DNA of 64,000 nt from Lederbergia citri (lineage in GTDB: Bacteria; Bacillota; Bacilli; Bacillales; Bacillaceae_C), in NCBI RefSeq assembly GCF_018343625.1, contig NZ_JAGYPG010000001.1, forward strand, positions 850,342-914,341, written 5' to 3'. A model generated the notes under the pieces. It was given only the letters and a program-made list of their open reading frames with translations, did no database searches and was not told where the DNA came from. Below are positions 27,084-36,529 of this stretch, piece by piece. The translations under genes were made by a program, and so were the position numbers. Position 1 is the stretch's first letter; every line of letters starts with the position of its first letter.

Positions 27084-28531
27084 GTTTTATTTCCTCCCAA
27101 AAAATAAGAATCTATTTCCATCTTATTTTTTAATATTTCATTATTTGGCACATTTCTCTTTTTAGCTAACATAACAGATTTTTCAAAAGCGTGTATATAC
27201 ATATCACTAATCTTGAAATCAGTTATAAAATTCAAAAGATTTTTATCTTCATATAATTCCGATAATAGTTTAAGTCCCTCAATATAATTTTCTACAACTA
27301 ATTTTTCTTTTCTCGCAAAGATTATTTCTCTTTCTGCTTTTTGTATGCCAATTTCACGCTTAACTTCACCGTATAAGGAAATAGTAAGTCGTCCAACCCC
27401 AAAGATGTTAAGACGCAAGAAAAACTCAGTCGGATTAAAAAATCCTGCACCTGTTACAAAACCACGAACAGAAGCATCACCTATATCTATAAGGCAAAAC
27501 GTCCCATGTGCTATAGTCAACATTCTTTTAACAGTTGGATTTGAAAAAGGCTCACACTTTTTCCACATAAGTGAAAACGAACGAGTTTCTTTATCGGTTT
27601 CAGCAAAATATTTTATAAGTCTTCTGATAGCAAAAACAAGTCGAACTAATATCTCGTTTATAAAAACTGGAATGGCTTGAGTCGACTGGAATCGAGCATC
27701 ATATCCTTCTTTATATATATTTATAGCTAGCTCGTTTATTGAGTTATCAAACTGTGACACTGGAATATTCAAAGACCTTTTTAATACAATAATATCATTT
27801 GTCCATGTCCATAAAGGAGAAGGAATCCCCATTCCACGGCCCTTGCTACCTGATGAGCCTGACATATCAGATATTAAATGACCAAACCAATTAGCAAATG
27901 CACAGAATAATTTGCTTGGTATGTTGTTTCCTCTTAACTCGAATTTCCCATCTGCATCAGCTAAAGATATAAGTTCACCACCGGAAATAAAATGCGAAGA
28001 ATTAGTAAACTGGTCTAATATTGAAAAGAACAAACCAAGCAAACTAGGATTATGTGCGAGTGATTTAAAATGATGATTTGTCGGATTTAAATCAAAAACA
28101 AAACTTGCCGCGTCACCAACTCCACGCTGGTCATATGGAATTTTAAACTTTTTTTCAAGAAAACGGATTGCTGAAGACAAAGAGTTCTCTCCTTTATCTT
28201 CCCATCCGCACAATTTAGCAAAATCAGTTGTTCGATTAGCAAACCATTTATCAGTAATATCTCCGAGAGGTGATTCTCCAGGTTTACCAACCAAGAAAAT
28301 ATCAATGATGCCACACAATGCACCTGAACTCGCAGCTAATATATAGTCCAATTTATCACAATTAGGCTTTAAGCATTGAATTGACTCAATTGTTTCATCT
28401 AAATTATGTATTTCTAATTCTGCTTGATTTAGCGCTTCGACAATAGACGATGTGAAGTCATATTCACCATCCACAACGCTCATCTCAAGCAACAATTTTG
28501 TATTTTGATTTTCTCTAAGTATCTCACCCAC
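27080..28531 (-). CDS. Large protein with His/Asp motifs, unknown family
   Basis: A 483-residue protein known to me only as resembling unnamed proteins in Gram-positive genomes. Features: a hydrophobic patch LAASSGALCGIIDIFLVG (about 66-82); a His cluster NPTNHHFKSLAH (149-160) before a hydrophobic SLLGLFFSIL; FANWFGHLISDMSGSSG (212-227); and a later FINEILVRLVFAIRRLI helix. The paired His clusters next to membrane-like helices recall membrane metal-dependent hydrolases (YdjM type), but this is weak. The GTG at 28531 is uncertain; ATG at 28483 is the alternative. It is between the PASTA-like protein (17 bases) and the glycine-rich protein (4-base overlap). Confidence 0.55.
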   Translation of the reverse strand: MGEILRENQNTKLLLEMSVVDGEYDFTSSIVEALNQAELEIHNLDETIESIQCLKPNCDKLDYILAASSGALCGIIDIFLVGKPGESPLGDITDKWFANRTTDFAKLCGWEDKGENSLSSAIRFLEKKFKIPYDQRGVGDAASFVFDLNPTNHHFKSLAHNPSLLGLFFSILDQFTNSSHFISGGELISLADADGKFELRGNNIPSKLFCAFANWFGHLISDMSGSSGSKGRGMGIPSPLWTWTNDIIVLKRSLNIPVSQFDNSINELAINIYKEGYDARFQSTQAIPVFINEILVRLVFAIRRLIKYFAETDKETRSFSLMWKKCEPFSNPTVKRMLTIAHGTFCLIDIGDASVRGFVTGAGFFNPTEFFLRLNIFGVGRLTISLYGEVKREIGIQKAEREIIFARKEKLVVENYIEGLKLLSELYEDKNLLNFITDFKISDMYIHAFEKSVMLAKKRNVPNNEILKNKMEIDSYFLGGNKT

Positions 28532-28548
28532 CTATGCACACCTCATTA

Positions 28549-28770
28549 TCACTTATTTTTGTTCTTCCTAAGATCGTGATATGTAATTTTAACCTCTGCA
28601 TCCAACCGGAATTCATCGTAAGAATTAATTTTCTTCTCGCCATCAATAGTGACTGATTCTATTTCACCCTCATCGGTTAGCCGACCAGTAATAATATCAT
28701 AATCCACATTTACCATAATGTTTGTATATCCAGCGTCTTCAAAAGATTTTACTACATCTTCATAGTTCAT
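28549..28770 (-). CDS. Small PASTA-like domain protein
   Basis: A 73-residue protein made of one PASTA-like fold: VKSFEDAGYTNI (helix and turn), then LTDEGEIESVTIDGEKK, and DEFRLDAEVKITYHDL. In other Firmicutes this unit is the C-terminal domain of larger proteins. ATG 28770 is chosen because GAGG lies 8 bases upstream; that site falls inside the decayed sigma-like gene. It is first in the three-gene operon. It could be a separate ligand-binding component, or the tail of a larger gene cut at this junction. Confidence 0.6.
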   Translation of the reverse strand: MNYEDVVKSFEDAGYTNIMVNVDYDIITGRLTDEGEIESVTIDGEKKINSYDEFRLDAEVKITYHDLRKNKNK

Positions 28771-28889
28771 CCATCTTGCCTCGTTCAATGGACTCCATTA
28801 CTGCGTGATGTTTAATCCCTTCACATACAGCAATTTCTCTCATCGACATTTGCCAACCTAAGCAGTCTTCTCTGCTGCACTTCAGTTAA
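28760..28889 (-). pseudogene. Sigma-70 region-4-like remnant
   Basis: The minus strand encodes TEVQQRRLLRLA in one frame and, after a frameshift, MSMREIAVCEGIKHHAVMES in another, ending IERGKMDEL-stop. This is the helix-turn-helix of small phage/ICE sigma-like proteins (LTExQxRRLL...REIAxxEGxxHxAVxxSI). Only about 45 codons remain. The next gene starts inside it. Confidence 0.6.
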
Positions 28890-29588
28890 ATGTCAAAGGA
28901 GGATTGTAAAGTTCAACCGTATATGTCTTATAAGTAAGCCTGTTTGCTCTAGGCTTTCTTATAAATACTTTAATAAAGCCGTATCATCAATATAGTAATA
29001 CATTTGCAGTACAACAAATCCCGGAATATCCCTTCTTAATATTTCCAATGGTATGTGTTTGGCAAGGTTCTATGAATAAATTGGTTGCCGTTTTATACTT
29101 GCCAAACACAAACTAACAATTTTACCGGATTCCACATGTCCAGATTATATGTGGCAACACATGAAATGTTTGGTAAGTTTACATTCGTTTTAATAGCCAG
29201 CAAAAAAATTCAACTTCTTTCATTAAAGAACCCGTTTGTAAAATATTGATTTTCTATTTCTTAGTATCGGTGTACTACGCAGCAAGAGATCTCATTATAA
29301 ATGATAGCTCTATTTATGTTAAAAAAGTCAAATGCAAGAGTTTATAACGACATCTAACATAATAGTAAAGGATTCCAAAAACAATTCTTATTATAAATGG
29401 CACCTCAGTAAGAATCACTCAAATCAATCTTTTACTAAAGAGATTACTGAGACCAGCCCAATAGGAAAACCAATAAGTGTAACTGTAGTTGCTAATCCTT
29501 CAAGTGGTAAGCCTATAATCAGATACATACAAAGAATAATCATATAAGCTATAATTATATAAATAATTACTCTCGTTATAAGTTCCTT
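28890..29588. other. Long intergenic stretch
   Basis: No convincing gene. Inverted GTTTGGCAAG/CTTGCCAAAC copies (about 29057-29107) form a stem around 29050-29110. A 71-codon plus-strand frame at 29332-29547 has no ribosome site and is not recognised. Confidence 0.35.
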
Positions 29589-29963
29589 TCACCTGATAAT
29601 CTCTTCCTTTTGAGTAATTAAATCTCCTAAAGTCAAGAAAATAAAAGAAAATAAGAATAATATAAATGATATTAATGGTATCCAATAATAGTCTAAAAAA
29701 TAAATACAATACAGAATAATTAATACTTGTCCAACTGAATTCAAAACTAAATTCCTTATTCTTCTTTTTGTATACTCCTTAAACCTCGATTCCTTTAAAC
29801 CATATTGGAATATCCTTATTTCCTCTGAAAGTTTGCCAGTATATGTTGGTTTTTTTTCTTTAATATCTTTTAGGGCTGTTGATAAACCATTTATAAAAGT
29901 AATCTCAAAGATCAATGAAATAAAGCCAACACTCCATATTAATATTATAAAGTTATAATTCAT
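29589..29963 (-). CDS. Small integral membrane protein
   Basis: A 124-residue protein with a probable N-terminal helix (FIILIWSVGFISLIFEITFI), a charged cytoplasmic-like middle (KDIKEKKPTYTGKL, KRRIRNL), and two helices near the C-terminus (VLIILYCIYFLDYY, LISFILFLFSFIFL). Family unknown. ATG 29963 is used: GGAGG lies 8 bases upstream. It is about 300 bases downstream of the alarmone synthetase gene on the same strand and might be its partner or an immunity-like component; nothing proves this. Confidence 0.55.
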   Translation of the reverse strand: MNYNFIILIWSVGFISLIFEITFINGLSTALKDIKEKKPTYTGKLSEEIRIFQYGLKESRFKEYTKRRIRNLVLNSVGQVLIILYCIYFLDYYWIPLISFILFLFSFIFLTLGDLITQKEEIIR

Positions 29964-30263
29964 TCCCTTTTCCTCCAAATTTAAATACTAGTCCTAAAGT
30001 TAATAATTAGATACACATAATTGGTGTTACAAGAACTAAGTTATATTCTTCGACATATTATTGTAAAATCCCTCCAAATATTAATATGAGTTTATGAAAC
30101 AAAAAAAAGCGGTTACCATTGAATCGGCACCACTTTTCTACTATTTATATTCCCCTTTATATTCGTACTGCTCATAAGTAGTTCAGTTATTTTCCTCTTA
30201 TCAACATTAGCTCCCTAAAAAGAGACGCGATATGAGATAAACAAGCTCGATTGTTGAAGATAG

Positions 30264-31343
30264 TTAATTTTCATCTCTTTTTATTGCTGGATGTGTGTAG
30301 CCACTCAAGTACTTTTTGGTATCGAAAAACGTGTTGTCTTCTGTTTGAATCACCAAATTACCAGGTTTAGTCCAACTATTAATACTATAGCCTCCGGAGG
30401 AAGGGCCTGGTATTGCAATATCACCATTAAAATTATAGCCCTTAAATAGCCCATCTCTTGGTAAGGATACTGTAAGTGAACTTTCTAGTTCTTTAACTTT
30501 TGCTTGAAGCTTCTCTTTATCTTCTTTTTCTACTTTATAGTCACTTAACAATGAATCAAGTTGTGTTTTTAATTCTTCAATCAATATTTTATTTTTTTGA
30601 TTTTCTGAAACCAAACTAGTCATGTTAACTTTGGTTTCTCGGATAGAATTTGCTAATTCGTCAGCACTACCTGCTACTCTATTTAAAACCATTAATTGTT
30701 TAGTTAGGAGCATATTATCTATATGGTTAGGATATCTTAATTGATGATCGATTTCACTCCAACCTTCTTCAAAAATAGTTCGAACCTGAATTTCTGCAAT
30801 ATGTGCATTCTTTGTACCTTGAGAGCTTATTAGATAATGCCATGAACGATAGCCGGCTTCGTGGACCTTAAATTCAAAATGCTCACTATCTTCGTGTTCT
30901 TCAGGTTTAGAATAATCACCTTCACGGTAATAGATAGTACACTTTTCTTCTAAATTCCAATTTTCTCTAATAAACCTATCAATGTTAACAGCTTGGTCTT
31001 TATATAAGTGAAGCACCCTAATACCAATTAAATCCGTGATTTCAGATTTATAATTATTTATGTCTATATAATAATTTGGGTCATTATCCTTATTTCTAAT
31101 TATCTTTCTAATAATTTTATCAATAAGGTGTTCGGTGTCTTTAATTCTAGATCTAACAGTATGAGCACCTGGGTGCGTGCGTAGTAGATTTGATATATAG
31201 TCAGCAGTGGCTTTCAATGTTTCTTTATATGTAGAATAATCTTCATAAATCTCTAATAAGTTATTCCAATTTATATTTGCCGATTCAAATTGAGTTCTGT
31301 CTAGGTTATACCTTTTAAAGAATTGCTCCTGACTTAATCGCAT
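30264..31343 (-). CDS. RelA/SpoT-domain alarmone synthetase with coiled-coil tail
   Basis: A 359-residue protein. The N-terminal half is a (p)ppGpp-synthetase-like domain with its key elements kept: TVRSRIKDTEHLIDKI, ITDLIGIRVLHLYK (D-x-x-G-x-R), YRSWHYLI (Y-S-H pocket), and EIQVRTIFEEGWSEIDH (E-x-Q-x-R-T and W/H). No HD hydrolase domain. After residue 230 comes a coiled coil (ENQKNKILIEELKTQLDSLL to KVKELESS) and a 70-residue C-terminus of unknown fold. Such synthetases transfer pyrophosphate from ATP to GTP/GDP or to tRNA (toxSAS). Being in a defence island suggests abortive infection. ATG 31343 has GGAGC 9 bases upstream. Confidence 0.78.
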   Translation of the reverse strand: MRLSQEQFFKRYNLDRTQFESANINWNNLLEIYEDYSTYKETLKATADYISNLLRTHPGAHTVRSRIKDTEHLIDKIIRKIIRNKDNDPNYYIDINNYKSEITDLIGIRVLHLYKDQAVNIDRFIRENWNLEEKCTIYYREGDYSKPEEHEDSEHFEFKVHEAGYRSWHYLISSQGTKNAHIAEIQVRTIFEEGWSEIDHQLRYPNHIDNMLLTKQLMVLNRVAGSADELANSIRETKVNMTSLVSENQKNKILIEELKTQLDSLLSDYKVEKEDKEKLQAKVKELESSLTVSLPRDGLFKGYNFNGDIAIPGPSSGGYSINSWTKPGNLVIQTEDNTFFDTKKYLSGYTHPAIKRDEN

Positions 31344-31346
31344 CAA

Positions 31347-31700
31347 TTTTCAGCTCCTAAATGATTGTATAGAATTATTGTATCATAAATATTTAGGTAA
31401 GCTGCATTCATATCCAACATGGTTAAGACTTATTCACTGTAATTAAAATATATCCATATTTATCTATTCTGAAATCTTCGCGATTGCCGAATAGATAACC
31501 AATTAAAAACTTAAAGTACATACTTACATATTCGAGATTATTTATTGCGCAGTATAAGTCTACTACGTAAAAAAGAGTTACTACACAATCAGGCCCATTC
31601 CATTTTCTTTTTAAATATCAATAGTAAATAATACAAATACGTAACCTTAAAACTCTTCAAATCTAAGTATGGACTCTTACATTAGTCCACAGGCACAAAA
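31347..31700. other. Intergenic upstream of the alarmone synthetase
   Basis: No gene seen. It is AT-rich with a few plus-strand fragments that resemble neither integrase nor repeat. Confidence 0.35.
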
Positions 31701-31995
31701 AATATCTTGTGTAAAAAATGTGTAAAATGATTTCAAAACCTACCTTTTTCACCCGTTTTCCCACAAAACAAAAAACACCCACAAACGTTGATACATCAAC
31801 ATTTTTGAGTGTTCTATCGTTTTTTAACTAAACTCATTTTTACCTAAAGATAACTGTGGCGGGGTCGAAAAAATACAAATCCTACTTCTTTCATTTTTTT
31901 CAAGTACAACAAAAAACAGCTACAAACATTGATATATCAAAGTGTCATATCGTATTTAAAATCGCATTGGGGATCGGGCACCAGAATTCAAAATA
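31700..31995 (+). repeat. att-like repeat copy 2 with a tandem partial copy
   Basis: CACAAACGTTGATACATCAA begins at about 31781, followed by ACCTAAAGATAACTGTGGCG around 31845; a second, shorter version, TACAAACATTGATATATCAA, lies at about 31921. Both share the core AAAC-(G/A)-TTGATA-(T/C)-ATCAA. The tail matches copies at 16750-16920 and 36220-36330 in the same orientation. A half copy of the dispersed palindrome (GGGGATCGGGCACC) ends the block. Confidence 0.55.
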
Positions 31996-32210
31996 AAATC
32001 CGTGTTCCATCGATTTCGGATGGGAGCATAAAACATAGGGTCCCAAATTCTCATTAACACTAACTCCAAAACATTAAATAACTTAAAATGATAATATCCG
32101 TATACTTTGTCTGTCATACAAATTCGCTATCATGGTCTGAATTAACATCGAGCGACACCTTCGAACCGTTTTATATTGGCCAACCTTATATTTTCCTCTA
32201 AAATCCTTTG

Positions 32211-33878
32211 TTAAACCTCCCCCTTGTCCCAATACACAATCGACTCATAAGGTCTCAATGTTATTTTGTGCAATCTCTTTGATGAATCCTCGTAATTTGA
32301 TATTAGGATTTGCGGGTTTTCTGCACCTTCTACTGGCAGTTCGATCGAAACTTCCCTAGCATAAAAGTTATTTACCACGATTAATTTTTCATTTTTAAAT
32401 TCTCGTGTATAGGCAAAGATTTGAGGGTCATTTGCTAGAAGCAGATAATAGTCCCCATAAGTTATGATGTCATACGTTTTACGCAGCTCAATTAGCTTTT
32501 GATAATGACTGAAGATCGAATTGGGGTCATTCATTGTTTTCTCAGCGTTAATTTCATTGTAATTTCGGGCTGGTTCGATCCACGGTACACCTGTTGTAAA
32601 TCCAGCATTTTCATTACTGGACCACTGCATAGGTGTTCTGGCATTATCACGTGATTTTTGCTGGAGTATGGCGATTATTTCTTGCTCTGATTTACCCTTT
32701 TGCTTTAGAATCTCATATGTATTCAAAGATTCCACATCACGGTATTGATTTATTGAGGTAAAGCCGGGGTTTGTCATCCCGATTTCTTCACCTTGGTAAA
32801 TATATGGGGTTCCCTGCATCATATGGATTGTGGTTGCAAGCATTTTTGCTGATTCCTTATGATATGTTTTATCGTCGCCAAATCTAGATACAGCACGTGG
32901 TTGATCATGATTACACCAAAACAGTGCATTCCATCCCGCGCCTCTATGCATACCAACCTGCCAATCAGAGAGGATTTTTTTTAATTCAATAAAGTCAAAT
33001 GGTGCCTTTGTCCATTTATCCCCATTCGGATAATCTACCTTTAGATGATGAAATTGAAAGGTCATATCTAATTCTTTTCGTTCCGGTTTTGTATAAAGGA
33101 TGCAATTTTCTATTGTCGTCGAAGACATTTCTCCAACCGTCATCATTTTATAAGGCGCAAAAACAGCTTGATTGATTTCATGTAAATATTCATGGACTCG
33201 TGGACCATCGGTATAGAACCTTCTGCCATCACCTGTATGATCATTTGGGAAATTCTGATCCTTTGAGATTAAGTTGATCACATCCAGGCGAAACCCATCA
33301 ATTCCTTTTTCTGCCCAGAAGCGAATCATCTCAACCAGTTTCTCTCTAACCTCATTGTTTTCCCAGTTAAGATCTGCCTGGCTTACATCAAATAAATGCA
33401 AATAATATTGACCCGTTTTCTCATCATATTGCCATGCTAGACCTCCAAATTTTGATTCCCAGTTTGTAGGCTCCTTTCCATCAACAGCATCTTTCCATAT
33501 ATAAAAATCACGGTACTTATTTGTTTTGGATGAGGCTGCTTGTTTGAACCATTCATGTTCTGTCGACGTATGATTAATGACTAGGTCCATAATTAGCTTC
33601 ATACCGCGTTTATGGGTTTCATCCAATAATTGCTCAAAATCAGCCATTGTCCCATACATTGGTTCAATGTCGTAATAATCGCTAATATCATAACCATTAT
33701 CTTTTTGCGGTGATCTATAAATAGGTGTTAACCAAATTACGTCGACGCCTAGTTTTTTGAGATAATCTAGCTTTTGGATAATTCCCTGTATATCACCAAT
33801 ACCATTTCCGGTTGTATCATTAAAGCTTTTTGGATAAATTTGATACACCGTTGCCTTTTTCCACCAAGCTTCACTCAT
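32211..33878 (-). CDS. treC: Alpha,alpha-phosphotrehalase (trehalose-6-phosphate hydrolase)
   Basis: Cytoplasmic GH13 enzyme splitting trehalose-6-phosphate into glucose and glucose-6-phosphate. The 555 residues show the GH13 order: [34 protein letters not shown] (nucleophile Asp), MTVGEMSST (acid Glu), and [14 protein letters not shown] with the second Asp. [13 protein letters not shown] is typical of phospho-trehalase rather than oligo-1,6-glucosidase. ATG 33878 has AGGAGTG 9 bases upstream and overlaps the treP stop by 8 bases, so the pair is coupled. The B. subtilis orthologue is called treA. No treR lies nearby. Confidence 0.93.
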   Translation of the reverse strand: MSEAWWKKATVYQIYPKSFNDTTGNGIGDIQGIIQKLDYLKKLGVDVIWLTPIYRSPQKDNGYDISDYYDIEPMYGTMADFEQLLDETHKRGMKLIMDLVINHTSTEHEWFKQAASSKTNKYRDFYIWKDAVDGKEPTNWESKFGGLAWQYDEKTGQYYLHLFDVSQADLNWENNEVREKLVEMIRFWAEKGIDGFRLDVINLISKDQNFPNDHTGDGRRFYTDGPRVHEYLHEINQAVFAPYKMMTVGEMSSTTIENCILYTKPERKELDMTFQFHHLKVDYPNGDKWTKAPFDFIELKKILSDWQVGMHRGAGWNALFWCNHDQPRAVSRFGDDKTYHKESAKMLATTIHMMQGTPYIYQGEEIGMTNPGFTSINQYRDVESLNTYEILKQKGKSEQEIIAILQQKSRDNARTPMQWSSNENAGFTTGVPWIEPARNYNEINAEKTMNDPNSIFSHYQKLIELRKTYDIITYGDYYLLLANDPQIFAYTREFKNEKLIVVNNFYAREVSIELPVEGAENPQILISNYEDSSKRLHKITLRPYESIVYWDKGEV

Positions 33879-35835
33879 TATTTTCACTCCTAGGCATTGA
33901 TAATCTCCGCTTAGCAATAAAATACGTAACGATAAACGGAAAGACAATGACGATAAGCATGCCAATTAAAAACGATACCCAATTAGACGCTACAATCGAT
34001 AATATCGCCGGAATGCCTCCAACTCCGATTGATGTTGCTTTTACGCCTTGTAATGTGATAAAAGCCCCAGCAATTGCAGTACCAGTGATTGCCGCAAAGA
34101 ACGGATATCGATACCTCAAGTTTACCCCAAACATTGCAGGCTCCGTAATTCCGAGCCATGCAGAAATACCCGATGTTCCTGCCAGCCCTTTTAACTTTTC
34201 ATCTCTTGCAACTAGCATCATGGCAAATACTGCTGCACCTTGGGCAATGTTAGATAGAGCAACAATTGGCCACAAGAATGTCGTTCCCGTACTACCGATT
34301 AGTTGCAGATCTACCGCCAAAAACGTATGATGCATACCGGTAATAACGAGTGGAGCATATAATGCACCATAAACTAATCCTCCGATGACTGGTACTGCAT
34401 CAAAAACGTATACCAATCCTTCTGTAATCCAATTTCCGATTGTAAATGTAACAGGACCGATTAAAACAAATGCCAAAAAGCCCGTTACCAATAACGCAAC
34501 TGGTGCAACCACCAATAATTGAAGTGAATCAATGACACGTTTCCTAAGGAAGATTTCTATTTTAGCTAGTACCCATGAAGCAAATAGTACTGGAAGTACT
34601 TGTCCTTGATACCCAACCTTATTTATTTCCAACCCAAAGATATTCCAAGTAGGGATTTTACCTTCCGCAACTGCTGAGCCATATCCCCATGCATTCATTA
34701 AGTCTGGATGGACAAGAATTAAGCCAAGGACAACACCAAGTAATTCATGGCCCCCAAACCTCTTAACGGCTGACCAACCAATTAATGCAGGTAAGAATGT
34801 GAATGCTGTATTCGCAATGATATTGATCATATCTGCAATACCAGCCCATTGTGGGTATGTCTCGATAAGTGCAGGTGCACCTTTCCCAAAGATTCCAGGA
34901 TTCGCTAATATGTTATTAATACCCATTAATAAACCAGCAGTTACAATGGCCGGTAAAATCGGAATAAAAATATCCGCCAATACTTTTATTGCTTTTTGCA
35001 GTGGATTTAGTTTTTCTCCACCCGCTGCTTTAACATCCTCTTTTGATGCTTCAGCAATACCCGTCTCGTGAACCATTGCTTTATAAACCTTATCAACAGT
35101 ACCTTGGCCAATCACAATTTGATATTGGCCATTTGCCGAAAACGTTCCTTTTACGATTCCCATATTATCTAAGGCTGCTTTGTTAACCTTATCTTCATCC
35201 TTTAGCGCAAAACGTAGACGGGTCACACAATGGGTGGCTGCATTTATATTCTCTACGCCGCCGACAGCCGCTACAATTCCCTCTGCCTCTTTACCATACT
35301 GCACCCCATTTGTGGATGTAGTCCTTTGTTCATTATTTTTAGGCTCGGCCTTTCCTTTTGGCGTTGTTCCCAAAAGAATTGAGTCTAATGCAATAACATC
35401 TTTCTCGTTCGTTTTATGTAATTCCTCGAACTGGTCTCCGTTTGTAACAATAATTGGAGTGACATGACTTTTCGCTTTTTCCTTAATAAAATCCAAGTCA
35501 AAAGTGACTAATGGGTCTCCGGCTTTTACCTTATCCCCTGCCTTGACATGTGCTTCAAAACCTTCTCCATTTAGGGAAACGGTCTCTAGTCCAATATGAA
35601 TCAATAATTCAAGTCCCGAATGGCTAATAAGCCCAATGGCGTGCTTGGTTGGAAAAATTTGAATGACCTCTCCATCAAATGGAGCGACCACCTTCCCATC
35701 CGTAGGTTCAATCGCAATGCCATCTCCCATCATTTTTTGAGCAAATGTGGGATCTGGAACATCTTCTAAAGCTACCACATTACCACTTACGGGAGCATAG
35801 ATTAAAATTTGATTGGCTTCTCCTTTAGTTTCCAT
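33871..35835 (-). CDS. treP: PTS trehalose transporter, EIIA-EIIB-EIIC fusion
   Basis: Membrane transporter that phosphorylates trehalose during uptake. Domain order is unusual. EIIA (Glc type) is first, about residues 8-135, with the phospho-His in [10 protein letters not shown]. Then EIIB, about 170-255, with the phospho-Cys in [12 protein letters not shown]. Then EIIC, about 280-640, with eight to ten membrane helices. The common bacillus TreP is EIIBC only and borrows EIIA from elsewhere; here phosphate can pass within one chain. Assignment to trehalose rests on the coupled phospho-trehalase. GAGGTC precedes the ATG. I found no clear CcpA site upstream. Confidence 0.9.
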   Translation of the reverse strand: METKGEANQILIYAPVSGNVVALEDVPDPTFAQKMMGDGIAIEPTDGKVVAPFDGEVIQIFPTKHAIGLISHSGLELLIHIGLETVSLNGEGFEAHVKAGDKVKAGDPLVTFDLDFIKEKAKSHVTPIIVTNGDQFEELHKTNEKDVIALDSILLGTTPKGKAEPKNNEQRTTSTNGVQYGKEAEGIVAAVGGVENINAATHCVTRLRFALKDEDKVNKAALDNMGIVKGTFSANGQYQIVIGQGTVDKVYKAMVHETGIAEASKEDVKAAGGEKLNPLQKAIKVLADIFIPILPAIVTAGLLMGINNILANPGIFGKGAPALIETYPQWAGIADMINIIANTAFTFLPALIGWSAVKRFGGHELLGVVLGLILVHPDLMNAWGYGSAVAEGKIPTWNIFGLEINKVGYQGQVLPVLFASWVLAKIEIFLRKRVIDSLQLLVVAPVALLVTGFLAFVLIGPVTFTIGNWITEGLVYVFDAVPVIGGLVYGALYAPLVITGMHHTFLAVDLQLIGSTGTTFLWPIVALSNIAQGAAVFAMMLVARDEKLKGLAGTSGISAWLGITEPAMFGVNLRYRYPFFAAITGTAIAGAFITLQGVKATSIGVGGIPAILSIVASNWVSFLIGMLIVIVFPFIVTYFIAKRRLSMPRSENNE

Positions 35836-36219
35836 TTAATGACCTCTTTCATGTAAATTCTTGATTGTCTAAGTAGCTATTGAAATCCAAAATCAATATA
35901 TGATTCCGAGAAAACTAGGGGTTGAAACAAAATATACATGCGGATTTAAAAATGCCAGCATTTGCTGAATTCTTGGAGATATATTCTCACCTGGTGAATG
36001 TATAGAAGTTGCATATTGCATTATCAACAAGCAGAGATGCATATTCGTTTAGATATGTTCACACACTCATTTTCGTTGTCCAATGATGTTTTTGGTTCCC
36101 GCTTAACCGGCTATTCCATGAATTTTTGTTTCTGTTTGTACCGCCATCATACTAACATACTTTATTTTGCTTTCAAAGTAATTGAATTGAATTCGAGACT
36201 TACCATTTTTATCCTTTTC
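35836..36219. other. Upstream region of the trehalose operon
   Basis: No gene. It must carry the treP promoter; no clear operator or catabolite site was found. Confidence 0.35.
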
Positions 36220-36335
36220 CCACAAAAAAACACCAACAAACATTAATGAACGATATTTGTAAGTGTTTTATGCGTTTCTTAAATTAACTCGTTTTTACCT
36301 AAAGATACGGTGGTCGGGGCCGAACTGGTACTTTA
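36220..36335 (+). repeat. att-like repeat, copy 3
   Basis: A hairpin-like block (ACAAACATTAATGAACGATA) is followed by ACCTAAAGATACGGTGGTCG and GGGCCGAAC. The tail matches copies 1 and 2. Read on the minus strand, CAGTTCGGCCCCGACC looks like a tRNA T-arm and acceptor, the usual integration target of tyrosine integrases, but no full tRNA is present. Confidence 0.5.
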
Positions 36336-36460
36336 CTCTAAACAAAATTTTACGTCCGTCTAACTATTTTCAAGTTGTTAAGCCACTTGAAATACAAAAA
36401 ACCTATTAAATATAAAAATAGGATTCTTCCATATTCCATCTCCCTCAATGAAATCAAAAC

Positions 36461-36498
36461 TAAAAAAACACATGGCACGATACATTACCATGTGTTCA
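36461..36498 (-). terminator. Terminator of the GntR/ABC operon
   Basis: AACACATGG (36468-36476) pairs with CCATGTGTT (36488-36496); on the minus strand seven T follow. It lies just after the last permease gene. Confidence 0.8.
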
Positions 36499-36529
36499 AA
36501 TATTAAATATGAATTTAGAGCAGTTTAGC

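Noticed and set aside
29332..29547. 71-codon plus-strand frame
   Set aside because: No good ribosome site, no recognisable fold, and it lies in a stretch of decayed sequence. Left out as a gene.
36295..36340. tRNA-like sequence on the minus strand
   Set aside because: Only a T-arm/acceptor-like piece is present; no anticodon or D-arm follows, so it is not a tRNA gene.
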